The notes: generated from the letters alone by a model not told the origin. 64,000 bases of DNA from Lysobacteraceae bacterium PS02065 (GCA_029959555.1 JASCPI010000023.1:1-64000); one strand, 5' to 3'; shown: positions 45,935 through 54,463, counted from the stretch's first letter. Translations and numbers: made by a program.

Positions 45935-46654
45935 ATGACCGATCCGCGCCACGCCGACCGCAGCGACGACGAGATCCCGCACGGCGACCGCCGCGTGCGC
46001 AGCTTCGTGCTGCGCCAGGGCCGCATCACGCCCGCGCAGCAACGTGCGTTCGACGCGCACTGGGCGCGCTACGGCCTCGACCCGGTCGATACCACGCGCG
46101 ATCTCGCCACGACGTTCGCGCGCCCCGCGCCGGTCGTGGTCGAGATCGGTTTCGGCAACGGCGAGCAGCTGCTGCACGCGGCCGTCCACGAAACGGAACG
46201 CAATTTCATCGGCATCGAGGTGCACAGCCCCGGCGTCGGCAGGCTCATGAACGGGCTCGCGCTCGCCGGTGTCGACAATGCGCGCGTCGCGCGCCACGAT
46301 GCCGTCGAGGTGCTCGAGCGCGAGATCGCGCCGGGCGCACTCGACGAGGTGCGCATCTACTTCCCCGATCCGTGGCCGAAGAAGCGCCACCACAAGCGCC
46401 GCCTCGTGCAGCCGGCCTTCGTCGAACTGCTCGCGTCGCGCGTCCGTGCAGGCGGCCTGCTGCACCTCGCCACCGACTGGGAGGCGTACGCGCAACACAT
46501 GCTCGAGGTCGTCGATGCGAGCCCGTCATGGCGCAACCGCGGCGGCGCGGGCGGCTTCTGCGAACGCCCGGCATGGCGCATCAACACGCACTTCGAGAAG
46601 CGCGGCGAGCGCCTCGGCCACGGCAGCTGGGACCTCATCCATGAGCGCCGCTGA
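45935..46654 (+). CDS. trmB: tRNA (guanine46-N7)-methyltransferase TrmB
   Basis: TrmB uses SAM to make m7G46 in the variable loop of tRNAs. The 239-residue protein has the SAM-binding [25 protein letters not shown], and the diagnostic [15 protein letters not shown] motif followed by [13 protein letters not shown] and TRFE-like [12 protein letters not shown] near the C-terminus. It is closely linked to thiG. Confidence 0.96.
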   Translation: MTDPRHADRSDDEIPHGDRRVRSFVLRQGRITPAQQRAFDAHWARYGLDPVDTTRDLATTFARPAPVVVEIGFGNGEQLLHAAVHETERNFIGIEVHSPGVGRLMNGLALAGVDNARVARHDAVEVLEREIAPGALDEVRIYFPDPWPKKRHHKRRLVQPAFVELLASRVRAGGLLHLATDWEAYAQHMLEVVDASPSWRNRGGAGGFCERPAWRINTHFEKRGERLGHGSWDLIHERR

Positions 46655-46717
46655 GCCCGCGCGGCAAGCCCCGTCCACGCGCGATCGCGCGCGCCCTCCG
46701 GAGCGCTGACCGCCGCC

Positions 46718-48571
46718 ATGGACATGAGCCTGACCCTGACGACCGAGATGATCCTCGTCCTGGGCCTGCTCGCGTTCACCGTGCTCATGCTCGTGCTCGA
46801 GTGGATCCGCGCCGACCTCGTCGCCCTGCTCGTCATCGTCGTCATCGGCGTGACGCGCCTCATGCCGGTGGATCAGCTGTTCGACGGCTTCGCCGGCAAC
46901 GCCGTGATGTCGCTGATCGCGGTCATGATCATGGGCGCCGGACTCGACCGCACCGGCGTACTCGGCAAGGCGGCGTCGTTCATCCTGCGCCTCTCCGGAG
47001 GCGTGGAGACACGCGTATCCGGCCTCATGAACACGATGGTCGGCAGCATGTCGGCCGTCATGCAGAGCCAGGCCCTCGCCACGTTGTTCATGCCGGTCGC
47101 GAGCCGCATCAGCTCGCGCACAGGCATTCCGCTCAAGCGGCTGCTGCTGCCGATGGCGTTCTGCATCCTGTGCGGAACGAACATCACGATGATCTCGAAC
47201 TCGCCGCTGATCCTCCTCAACGACCTGATCGCGAGCGCGAACCGCAACCTGCCACCGGGCGCGCAGAGCATCGAGGCCTTCCCGCTGTTCTCGATCGCCC
47301 CGGTCGGCATCCCGCTGCTGATCGTCGGCCTCGTCTATTTCGCGTTCCTGACGCCGCGTCTGTGGCCCAGCGACGAGGAGCGCCAGAAGGTGACGCCGGG
47401 GCGCACCGAGACCTACTTCGCCGAGATGTACGGCATCGACGGCGAAGTCGTCGAACTCGTCGTGACGGCCGAAAGCCCGCTCGTCGGCATGAGCGTCGGC
47501 GAGGCCGAGCAATTGCACGGCGCGCCGTTGATCCTCGCCCTCAAGACCGGCAACGAGGCTCGCCTCGCCCCACCCGGCGACCAGATGATCTGGGTCGGCA
47601 GCGTGCTCGGCGTGCTCGGCAAGCGCGAGGGGGTCAACGAGTTCGCGAACAACCAGCTGTGCCGCGTGCAGCCGCGCCTGCGCAACTTCGGCGACATGTT
47701 CAACCCGACGCGCGCGGGCATCGCCGAGGCCGTGATCCCGCCGAACTCGCGTTGGATCAAGCAGCTCGTCGGCGACCTGCGCATGCGCAAGCGGTTCGGC
47801 ATCAGCGTGCTCGCGGTGACGCGCGGCGAGGAAGTGTTCCGCGAGGACGTGCGCCAGATCGTGCTGCGCCCCGGCGACACGCTCGTGCTGCACGGCTTGT
47901 GGCGCGATCTCGCGCTCGCCGCGGAATCCCGCGATTTCGTCGTCGTGACCGATTTCCCGCAGGAGGAGCAGCGCCCGAGCAAGATCTGGCACGCCGTGTT
48001 CTTCTTCGGACTTGCGATGGCGCTCGGCCTGTTCGCGAACATCCCGCTCGCGCTGGCGATGCTCGTCGGCGCGGTCGGCATGCTGCTGGCGGGCGTCCTC
48101 AGCATGGACGAGGCCTACCACGCCATCAACTGGAAGACGATCTTCATCCTCGCCTGCCTGATCCCGCTCGGCGCGGCGATGGATGCGACCGCGGCAGCCG
48201 CGTGGCTCGCGCAGGAGGTCATGGTCTACCTCGGCGATCTCCCGCAGTGGGTGCTGCAGGCCTGCATCGCGATCCTCGCGCTCGGCTTCTCGCAGGTCAT
48301 CTCGAACGTCGGCGCGACGGTCATGATGGTGCCGATGGCGATCAACATCGCGCTGGCCTCGGGTGGCAACCCTGCCGCTTACGCACTCATCGTCGCGATC
48401 TCGACCTCGAACACGTTCGTGCTGCCGAGCGCGAATCCCGTGCTGCTCGTCGTCGCCGGCCCCGGCGGCTATCGCAAACGCGACTTCCTGCGCGTCGGCC
48501 TGCCGCTGACCGTACTGATCCTCGTGACGACACTCGTCGCGGTGAACATGGTGTTCGGCAACGCAGGCTGA
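46718..48571 (+). CDS. SLC13/DASS-family transporter with two TrkA-C (RCK-C) domains
   Basis: The product has 617 residues. Two blocks of membrane segments (about 1-205 and 435-617) flank a cytosolic part with two RCK-C-type domains (about 230-300 and 320-395, for example VVTAESPLVGMSVGEAEQ and FREDVRQIVLRPGDTLVLHG). The transport motif CGTNITMISNSP resembles the Na/dicarboxylate carrier SNT loop, repeated in part as STSNTFVLPSANP. It probably carries an anion such as sulfate or a dicarboxylate; the substrate is not assignable. Confidence 0.88.
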   Translation: MDMSLTLTTEMILVLGLLAFTVLMLVLEWIRADLVALLVIVVIGVTRLMPVDQLFDGFAGNAVMSLIAVMIMGAGLDRTGVLGKAASFILRLSGGVETRVSGLMNTMVGSMSAVMQSQALATLFMPVASRISSRTGIPLKRLLLPMAFCILCGTNITMISNSPLILLNDLIASANRNLPPGAQSIEAFPLFSIAPVGIPLLIVGLVYFAFLTPRLWPSDEERQKVTPGRTETYFAEMYGIDGEVVELVVTAESPLVGMSVGEAEQLHGAPLILALKTGNEARLAPPGDQMIWVGSVLGVLGKREGVNEFANNQLCRVQPRLRNFGDMFNPTRAGIAEAVIPPNSRWIKQLVGDLRMRKRFGISVLAVTRGEEVFREDVRQIVLRPGDTLVLHGLWRDLALAAESRDFVVVTDFPQEEQRPSKIWHAVFFFGLAMALGLFANIPLALAMLVGAVGMLLAGVLSMDEAYHAINWKTIFILACLIPLGAAMDATAAAAWLAQEVMVYLGDLPQWVLQACIAILALGFSQVISNVGATVMMVPMAINIALASGGNPAAYALIVAISTSNTFVLPSANPVLLVVAGPGGYRKRDFLRVGLPLTVLILVTTLVAVNMVFGNAG

Positions 48572-49242
48572 GACGCGCCCCGCGAACCCTCAGGCGTACG
48601 GGTTGCCGCGAGCCCATGCCGCACGACACGCGCACCAGCGGTGGCCGACGACGGGCCTGGCGCACGCGCCGCCGTTGCTCCGATGCGCCACCGGGTCATG
48701 CGGCGCTCTCCGTCGGCGCCGGACCGGTCACCAGGGTTTGGGGACGACGTCCCGTGTGCGCCGGATCGTCCGGCGGAATGTGGCGGGATCGCGCCGCCTG
48801 CTGCATCGACGTGCTCGGGCTTCCGCTCATCCCTCGTCACGTACCGAACGGACTCGTCGCATCGGGCAGGAGCGCATGACCGCGCCAACCGGTGACCACT
48901 CCGCCAAGGCGCCTTCATCCCCGAGGCGACATCACGGCGCAGACGATCGACGCGACGTCACGCGCCGCATGGAGGAAGAGTCGGACATCTGCATGCCTCA
49001 CGACGACGCAGCGCAGCGGCCGCGCGAGGCGTCTCGCCGCGATCCGGCCATCGAACGCGTCGCGCACGCGACGCCTACCGTCATGACCGAATGCAATGGC
49101 GTGACGCCTTCGGCAATGACGCGGGGAGCACGGCCCTGCATGCGCGACGGCTGGCCGTGCGCGCATCCTCCGCCGGTGACGATGTCACCGCCGTGAGCCG
49201 CGATCGGCCCACCGCGGATCGCCCTGCCCAGGCGGGGTTCCT
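48572..49242. other. 670-bp stretch without a recognisable gene
   Basis: It lies between the SLC13 gene and the 3' end of the M56 gene. Open frames exist on both strands because of the GC content, but none has a ribosome site, domain or credible composition. I see no tRNA, hairpin with U-tract or repeat. It may hold decayed sequence or an unrecognised RNA. Confidence 0.5.
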
Positions 49243-50958
49243 TCAGTTGACGCGATCGACGACCGCGCTCGAGGCTGCCGCGATAGGCGGCGCACCGGCG
49301 GGTGCCGGCATCGGACGCGACTCGGTCACGACGCTCACGCCGCGCGGCGCACGACAGATGTGCGAGCCCGTGCCGCGGGCGCAATTCGCGTCGTCCGCGC
49401 CACGCTCCGTCGCGAGTGCGTCGACGAACACGAAGTCCTGGCGGTAGCGCTCGCCACGCACGACGCTGCGCGGCTCGAAACGCCATTCGCGCAACGCACG
49501 GCGCGCCGCGACCGTGAACGCACCGAGCGCGTCGCCTGCCACGACGGTGATGTCACGCACGTTGCCGGTGCCGTCGACCGAGAACTCGAACTCGACGTGA
49601 CCGCGCGAACGGGCATTGATCACGTCGGGATAGCGCGGATCGACACGATGGACGAGTTCGGGGCCACGCGCTCCCTGCGGAAGCGACGGCAGGACCGGCA
49701 CGTCGGCGGGCGCGAATCCGACATCGGCGGCAGGGGCCAGGTCGAGCTCGTGGCGCGCGAACGCGGGACGCGACGGCAGCGCCAGATCCTGTCCGACCGA
49801 TGCCGGGGCGTCGTCGACGACCGGTTCCTGCGCGGCGACGGCCGGCATCGACAAGGTGGTCCACGCAACGGCTGCGGGCACGACGGTCGCGCGCTCGAGC
49901 GTCGCGTACGGAAGCGCGGGACGGACACGCTCCACCTGCCACGCCGTGATCGTCTCGTCGCCGGCCGGCGCGAAGACGAATCCGGCAGAAGCCACCGCCA
50001 AGGCCGATGCGCCGATCCATGCGAGCGGAACGCCTCGGCGCTCCTTGCGCTTCTCGGGCAGTCCGACGATGCGGCGCACGCGGTCGACCAGCACGCCACC
50101 GGTCGCGGCCACGGCGAGTTGCGGCGCCAGCTGGCGCAGGTTCTCGAGCGCGGCGAGCGTGCGCGCGTACTCGCGCGGTTCGCCACGTGTCAGGCGCAGC
50201 ACGAGGTCGTCGCAGCAGATCTCGCGGGAATGGCGCACGTCACGCGAGATCCAGTGCACGACGGGGTGGTAGAACAGCAGGGTCTCGACGACGACCTGGG
50301 CCAGGTTGACCCAGTGGTCGTAGCGACGAAGGTGGCCGAGCTCGTGCGCGAGGATCAGCTCGAGCTGATGGCGCGGGAAACCGAGCACGACGGCGGTCGG
50401 CAGCAGGACCACCGGGTGCAACCAGCCGACCAGGGTCGGCGTGTCGATGTACGAGGAAACCAGCACGCGCACGCGCGCGAAACCACCGAAACGGCTACGC
50501 AGCCCGTCGAACAGCGCGTCGACATCGGCGTGGCGCTCGGCGAAGCGGCGCACGATCACGTCGAGCTCGCGCCACTGGCGCAGCGCACGCATCGCCATGA
50601 CGGCCACGCCGGCGAACCACGCCGCGACGAGCCAGGGCATCAGCAACGACCACGAGGACGACGCGGCGGCAGCGTGCGCGGGCGTCGCGACGACGACAGT
50701 GGAAAGCACCGTCGTCGATGCGGCGTCCACGACGACGAAAGGCTCCACGATCACGAGCGTCGTCACGATCGGACAGGCCGCGAGCACGGCCAGGGCGACG
50801 AGCCCGAGTCCGTGCCGCACGCCGCTGCGCGCGCGCGGCACCGCGCTACGCAGCACACCGAATGCAGCTCCGACCAGGAGTCCCTGCCAGAGGAAATGCA
50901 CGAGGCTCCAGCCCAATGCCTCGACCCATGGCCACGCCGCCGTGACGATGCCGTTCAT
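49243..50958 (-). CDS. M56 (BlaR1/MecR1-type) membrane metalloprotease fused to a TonB C-terminal domain
   Basis: The product has 571 residues. The N-terminal half is an M56 peptidase with several membrane segments (WSLVHFLWQGLLVGAAFGVL, LVALAVLAACPIVTTLV) and the zinc motif LAHELGHLRRYD; REICCDDLVL downstream fits the third-ligand region. A linker follows, then a TonB-C domain (PELVHRVDPRYPDVINARSR, GHVEFEFSVDGTGNVRDITV, ALREWRFEP). There is no penicillin-binding sensor domain. It is paired with a BlaI-type repressor by a 4-base overlap, so it probably senses an envelope signal and cleaves the repressor. Confidence 0.9.
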   Translation of the reverse strand: MNGIVTAAWPWVEALGWSLVHFLWQGLLVGAAFGVLRSAVPRARSGVRHGLGLVALAVLAACPIVTTLVIVEPFVVVDAASTTVLSTVVVATPAHAAAASSSWSLLMPWLVAAWFAGVAVMAMRALRQWRELDVIVRRFAERHADVDALFDGLRSRFGGFARVRVLVSSYIDTPTLVGWLHPVVLLPTAVVLGFPRHQLELILAHELGHLRRYDHWVNLAQVVVETLLFYHPVVHWISRDVRHSREICCDDLVLRLTRGEPREYARTLAALENLRQLAPQLAVAATGGVLVDRVRRIVGLPEKRKERRGVPLAWIGASALAVASAGFVFAPAGDETITAWQVERVRPALPYATLERATVVPAAVAWTTLSMPAVAAQEPVVDDAPASVGQDLALPSRPAFARHELDLAPAADVGFAPADVPVLPSLPQGARGPELVHRVDPRYPDVINARSRGHVEFEFSVDGTGNVRDITVVAGDALGAFTVAARRALREWRFEPRSVVRGERYRQDFVFVDALATERGADDANCARGTGSHICRAPRGVSVVTESRPMPAPAGAPPIAAASSAVVDRVN

Positions 50959-51353
50959 GGGATGTCGGACTCCAGCCGATCGAGCAAGGCGCGGATCTCG
51001 TCGAGCTCCTCGCGACTCGCGTGGGGTGCACCGCCGAGCGCCTGCAGGACGAGCTGCGACGACGAGCCGTTGAAGACGCGCTGGACGATGTCGCTGACGA
51101 ACTTCTGTTGCGTCGACTCGCGCGAGATCGCCGCGTTGTACACGTGTGCACGCTGCGAATCGTCACGCATGACGAGGCCCTTGGCGTGCATGACCTGCAA
51201 CATCTTCAGGGCGGTCGTGTAGCCCGACCCGTCGTCCCGGTAGAGCGATTCGTGGACGTCCCGCACGGTGCTCTCGCCGCGTTCCCAGAGCACATTGAGG
51301 ATGCCCAGTTCCGCTTCGGTCGGTTTCTGTGGCTCAGCGTGTCGATGTCGCAT
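50955..51353 (-). CDS. BlaI/MecI/CopY family transcriptional repressor
   Basis: The product has 132 residues. It is a winged-helix repressor with the family start PTEAELGILNVLWERGESTVRDVHE, GSGYTTALKMLQVMHAKGLV, then the dimerisation region QQKFVSDIVQRVFNGSSSQLV. Proteolysis of this region by the M56 partner relieves repression in known systems. Its stop overlaps the M56 start. The shared promoter region carries a dyad that could be its own operator. Confidence 0.92.
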   Translation of the reverse strand: MRHRHAEPQKPTEAELGILNVLWERGESTVRDVHESLYRDDGSGYTTALKMLQVMHAKGLVMRDDSQRAHVYNAAISRESTQQKFVSDIVQRVFNGSSSQLVLQALGGAPHASREELDEIRALLDRLESDIP

Positions 51354-51389
51354 CGCTTCTCCCCGGCCGTCCTCGGTCGTCGACGGCCC

Positions 51390-51428
51390 CGCCGCGCATA
51401 CGATACGCGGCGAGGCCTGCCGTGTCAG
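51390..51428 (-). promoter_or_regulatory. Promoter and dyad upstream of the BlaI/M56 operon
   Basis: On the minus strand CTGACA (51423-51428) and TATCGT (51400-51405) are 17 bases apart. A dyad CGCCGCG (51390-51396) / CGCGGCG (51406-51412) straddles the -10, a position suited to autorepression. The -35 overlaps the stop codon of the preceding gene. Confidence 0.5.
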
Positions 51429-51901
51429 TCACGTCCGCCCACGGCGCCGGTGTAGCTGTTGCGCAGGTCCTTCTTGGCCTCGTCCTGGCGCGCGCGGCGC
51501 TCGGCAACGGTCATGCAGACCTTCTCGGTGCGGTTGCTGCCGAGCTTGCGGACCTGCTCGCACACCAGGCGGTCGTCCTCGCGCCCGCTGAGGATCGCGT
51601 TGATCTCCTCGGAGGCGTTGACGAGCTTGACCTCGTCGGACTTCTTGAACGACTTGCCCTCGGCACGGTTGTCGTAGAGCTTCTGCAGCACGTCGAGCTG
51701 CTTGCCCACGCGCGTCTGGCCATCGGTCGAGACCTTCGCGTACTGGCCGCCCGGCTGCATGTCCTGGCGGATCTGCGCGGCCTGCTGACGGAATTCGGCA
51801 GCCGACGTTGCGGACAGGGGCATGGGCTCTGCGGCGACGGCCAGACCGCTGGCGAGGATCGAGGAAAACACGAGGCCCGAAAGCCAGTTGCGAACGACCA
51901 T
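51425..51901 (-). CDS. Exported VCE-GSNR-C family protein, paralogue A
   Basis: The product has 158 residues with a signal peptide (LVFSSILASGLAVAAE). The mature protein has a Gln/Arg-rich helical part (AAEFRQQAAQIRQDM, KQLDVLQKLYDNRAEGKSF), then NASEEINAILSG and the signature DDRLVCEQVRKLGSNRTEKVCMT, in which two Cys are 14 apart. Three relatives follow in tandem (52189, 52836, 53488). AGGAGA precedes the ATG. The signature resembles other unnamed proteobacterial periplasmic proteins; function unknown. A long leader (about 170 bases) carries a strong hairpin. Confidence 0.8.
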   Translation of the reverse strand: MVVRNWLSGLVFSSILASGLAVAAEPMPLSATSAAEFRQQAAQIRQDMQPGGQYAKVSTDGQTRVGKQLDVLQKLYDNRAEGKSFKKSDEVKLVNASEEINAILSGREDDRLVCEQVRKLGSNRTEKVCMTVAERRARQDEAKKDLRNSYTGAVGGRD

Positions 51902-51984
51902 GGACACACTCTCCTGCATTTCGACTGCGTGCACCGGCATGCCGGTGATGATGGGGATGGCGAACGAAGCGCGCGATCCTTTCG

Positions 51985-52022
51985 CCCCGTGCACAGGAGC
52001 TCGAGGCTCCTCGTGCACGGCC
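51985..52022 (-). other. Hairpin in the leader of paralogue A
   Basis: CCGTGCAC and AGGAGC pair with GGCTCCT and GTGCACGG around TCGA, giving a nearly continuous 14-16 bp stem. It lies between the promoter at 52075-52103 and the start codon at 51901, about 85 bases before the ATG. No U-tract follows, so mRNA stability or translation control is more likely than termination. Confidence 0.55.
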
Positions 52023-52074
52023 CCGGACATCCTGTCGGGGAAGGCGTCGTCATGCTGCGGGACGTCGGAGTCAA

Positions 52075-52122
52075 CCTTAGAACGGTGGTGCGGAATCTGT
52101 CAACGATGACTTTCGTACGTTG
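52075..52122 (-). promoter_or_regulatory. Promoter with shared operator, paralogue A
   Basis: On the minus strand a consensus -35 TTGACA (52098-52103) is followed 17 bases later by CTAAGG (weak -10). Immediately upstream and overlapping the -35 is a 22-base block (52101-52122) with ends CAACG...CGTTG. It agrees at 18 of 22 positions with the block at 53455-53476. Confidence 0.65.
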
Positions 52123-52188
52123 TGGCTCGTCCCGCCCGTGCCCAACCCGACGCCGGTTCGCTGACGCGACGTGGACCGAGGCGCAGGC

Positions 52189-52752
52189 TCACGGCACTCG
52201 CTGCCGCGCCGCACGCAGGCCGTCGACGCCGCCGAAGCAACGACTTCCCGTGTACTCGCAGGGGTACTGGCCTTCCGCATTTGGCTTCGGCGAGTACCAG
52301 CGGTGCATCTCCTTCTGGCTGCCGAGCGCGGCGAGCCGACGCTGCCTCACCGTGGCGCAATACTTCTCGATGCGGTTGCTGCCGGCTTTCTTCACCTGCT
52401 CGCAGACGATGCGATCCTCGCCGTCCTTGCCGAGCACGACGTTGATGATCTCGCTCGCATTGATCGCAGCGATCGTCGCGGGTGGCGTGTCGACGCGCCT
52501 GCCCGCCTCGTGCCTGGCATACAGCGCCTCGAGACGTTCGAGTTGCGCGATGACGAGGCCCTTCTCGTGCTCGGGCAGCGAGGCGTAGCGGCCGTCACGC
52601 ATCGCCATGCGCAGCGCTTCGGCCTGGCCGCGGAATTCCTCCGCGCTGCGCGCGGACAACGGGAACGGATCGGATGACACGGCATCGGCGGACGCCCACC
52701 GGGCCGTCAGGCCAAAGGCGACGACGAACACGATCGTGACGACGCGGTACAT
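52189..52752 (-). CDS. Exported VCE-GSNR-C family protein, paralogue B
   Basis: The product has 187 residues; the signal peptide ends near ARWASADA. It shares with paralogue C the pattern FPLSARSAEEFRGQAEAL, LYARHEAGRRVDTPPA, INASEIINVVLG, DRIVCEQVKKAGSNRIEKYC and then a C-terminal extension MHRWYSPKPNAEG with two more Cys (YPCEYTGSRCFGGVDGLR). AGGGAGA precedes the ATG. It starts 84 bases after paralogue C and is probably in the same transcript. Function unknown. Confidence 0.8.
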   Translation of the reverse strand: MYRVVTIVFVVAFGLTARWASADAVSSDPFPLSARSAEEFRGQAEALRMAMRDGRYASLPEHEKGLVIAQLERLEALYARHEAGRRVDTPPATIAAINASEIINVVLGKDGEDRIVCEQVKKAGSNRIEKYCATVRQRRLAALGSQKEMHRWYSPKPNAEGQYPCEYTGSRCFGGVDGLRAARQRVP

Positions 52753-52835
52753 GAGCGGATCTCCCTGCGTTGCGCGATGTCCGGGCACGAGCGCTCGCCT
52801 CGCGCGTGGCGCGGCGCCCGCGGAAGACCGGGATG

Positions 52836-53396
52836 TCAGGGAACGCGCCCTTGGGTCCGGCGCAGGCCGTCGAGGCCACCGAGGCATCGCGATGTCGCGA
52901 GCTCGCAGCCGGCACTCGGACTCGGCCGGTACCAACGGCGCAGTCCCTTCTGCGCACCCAGCGCGATCAGGCGGCGTTCGCGCGCGGTTGCGCACTTCTC
53001 GATGCGGTTGCTGCCGGCCTTCTTGACCTGCTCGCAAACGAGGCGGTCGTCCGCGTCGCCTGCGAGCACGCCGTTGATGATCTCGGACGCGTTGACGACC
53101 GCGATGCCGTGCGGAATCGTGTCGACGCGTTCACGACGCGCGTGCTTGTCGTAGATCGCCTGAAGGCGCGCGAGCTGGGCGTGGACGGTCGCCTTGTCCC
53201 GTTCGGACAGTTCCGTGTATCGGCCGGTGTCCATCTCGTCGCGAAGGGCGTCCGCCTGCCCGCGGAATTCGGCCGCGCCGTGCGCCGTGAGTTCGAACGG
53301 ATCCTTCCCGGTCCCTTGTGCGAAAGCCGGCATGGCGGTCATTGCCATGGCCAGGCATGCCACGAGGATCCGGCAGCTCCGATTGCGGTATCCCAT
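52836..53396 (-). CDS. Exported VCE-GSNR-C family protein, paralogue C
   Basis: The product has 186 residues; the signal peptide ends near AMPAFAQ. It is closest to paralogue B: FELTAHGAAEFRGQADALRD, VVNASEIINGVLAG, DDRLVCEQVKKAGSNRIEKC, LRRWYRPSPSAGCELATSRC and GGLDGLRRTQGRVP. The spacing of the signature differs by one residue from B (KCAT against KYCAT). It has a good promoter 30-80 bases upstream with the operator block shared with paralogue A. Confidence 0.8.
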   Translation of the reverse strand: MGYRNRSCRILVACLAMAMTAMPAFAQGTGKDPFELTAHGAAEFRGQADALRDEMDTGRYTELSERDKATVHAQLARLQAIYDKHARRERVDTIPHGIAVVNASEIINGVLAGDADDRLVCEQVKKAGSNRIEKCATARERRLIALGAQKGLRRWYRPSPSAGCELATSRCLGGLDGLRRTQGRVP

Positions 53397-53428
53397 GACT
53401 GCGCACTCCCTGCATCGTCGGTAGGCCG

Positions 53429-53476
53429 ACGCTACGCCCGGGAGGTGAAGGTGTCAACGAAAATCTTCGTACGTTG
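53429..53476 (-). promoter_or_regulatory. Promoter with shared operator, paralogue C
   Basis: On the minus strand TTGACA (53452-53457), 17 bases, TAGCGT (53429-53434). The 22-base block 53455-53476 overlaps the -35 exactly as at paralogue A. It contains the dyad ACGAA-N4-TTCGT and the outer CAACG...CGTTG. Placement over the -35 suggests a repressor or class II activator site. Confidence 0.72.
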
Positions 53477-53487
53477 ATCGTCGTGAA

Positions 53488-54012
53488 TCAGTAGCCGCTT
53501 CCGACATCGCGCGATCGCACGTGCTCTCCAAGCGCACTCTGGTTCTCGCGCCGCTGCTGCTCCCTCTGCGCGGCCGTCATGCAGATCTTCGAACGACGAT
53601 GGCTGCCCGTCTGCGTGACGAACTCGCAGACGATGCGATCGCCGTCGTTGCGCAACAGGATCGCGTTGATCTCTTCCTGCGCGTTCATGGCCGCGATGCG
53701 GTCGGTTTCGTTGAAGGCACCGCCGCCTCCGCGCGCGTCGAACAGCGACTGCATCGTGATCAGCAAGGCCTCGACGCGTCCTTTCTCGCGTGACGCGATG
53801 CCGGCATGCCGCCCGCCTTCGCCCATCGACGCACGGATGCGGTCCGCCTCGGCACGAAAATCGGCGGGCGTCTCCACGCTGACCTTGAACTGGAGCTCGT
53901 CGAGGCTCTGCGCGGTGGCGTGCGTCGAGGCGCCGCCCGCGAGGACGCTCGCCGCGAGCACGGCCGCCAGGCAGGCATGCCTGCGAAGCAGCGTGTCGAT
54001 ACGCGTGTTCAT
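53488..54012 (-). CDS. Exported VCE-GSNR-C family protein, paralogue D
   Basis: The product has 174 residues; the signal peptide ends near THATAQ. It is the most diverged member: VETPADFRAEADRIRASMGE, MNAQEEINAILLR, then DRIVCEFVTQTGSHRRSKIC and MTAAQREQQRRENQ. Its ATG overlaps the stop of the Rieske gene by 4 bases, so unlike A-C it depends on that operon and lacks the shared operator. Function unknown. Confidence 0.78.
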   Translation of the reverse strand: MNTRIDTLLRRHACLAAVLAASVLAGGASTHATAQSLDELQFKVSVETPADFRAEADRIRASMGEGGRHAGIASREKGRVEALLITMQSLFDARGGGGAFNETDRIAAMNAQEEINAILLRNDGDRIVCEFVTQTGSHRRSKICMTAAQREQQRRENQSALGEHVRSRDVGSGY

Positions 54013-54347
54013 GCCGCCTCCTTGAGCCTGACCCAGCCATCCACGACGTCGACGGGCACGGCGAACAATCCGCTCCGGCATGGGCCGCCCAGGCAGGCGC
54101 CGGTATCCACTGCGAAGCTCGCGCCGTGTGCCGCGCAGATGATGCGGCGATCCTTGACGAGGAAGCGACCGGGTACGTAATCGAGTGCGCGGCCCGCGTG
54201 CGGGCATTCGTTGTGGTACGCGAACACGGCGGCGCCTTCGCGCAGCAGGACGAGGTCGAAACCACCTGTCGCGGAGTCCACGCGGACGGCATGGGCACCC
54301 GCATCGGGAATGTCCTCGACACGGCAGAGCGGGGAAACGTCGGTCAT
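54009..54347 (-). CDS. Rieske-type [2Fe-2S] ferredoxin-like protein
   Basis: A small Rieske protein of 112 residues without signal peptide. The cluster ligands are visible as CPHAG (C-x-H) and CAAHGA (C-x2-H), 22 residues apart, with the rest a typical all-beta fold (RLKEAA end). Such proteins carry electrons for oxygenases or nitrite reductase-like systems, but no partner enzyme is next to it. Its stop overlaps the start of paralogue D, which couples an electron carrier with an exported unknown. Confidence 0.87.
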   Translation of the reverse strand: MTDVSPLCRVEDIPDAGAHAVRVDSATGGFDLVLLREGAAVFAYHNECPHAGRALDYVPGRFLVKDRRIICAAHGASFAVDTGACLGGPCRSGLFAVPVDVVDGWVRLKEAA

Positions 54348-54463
54348 GGAAAACACTTGTACCGGAAGACGATCGCCCCAAGAATAACCGTCCGGCACGT
54401 CCCGACGCAGCCGGTCCGCCCTGCGCGGACGATCCTCCATGACGCCGGAGCACGAGGCCTGCC

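Noticed and set aside
46526..48121. Long open frame on the minus strand antisense to trmB and the SLC13 transporter
   Set aside because: High GC leaves few stops in antisense frames. The translation is His/Arg/Glu-rich without domains, and the opposite strand has a convincing gene. Many similar antisense frames (for example 1675-2853 minus, 18018-19739 minus, 37376-38590 minus) were dropped for the same reason.
48603..49196. 197-codon frame in the stretch after the SLC13 gene
   Set aside because: No ribosome-binding site, an Arg/Pro/His-rich composition and no family signature; overlapping frames on both strands are equally open.
49243..51353. Beta-lactam-inducible bla operon
   Set aside because: The sensor lacks a penicillin-binding domain and no beta-lactamase is in the operon.
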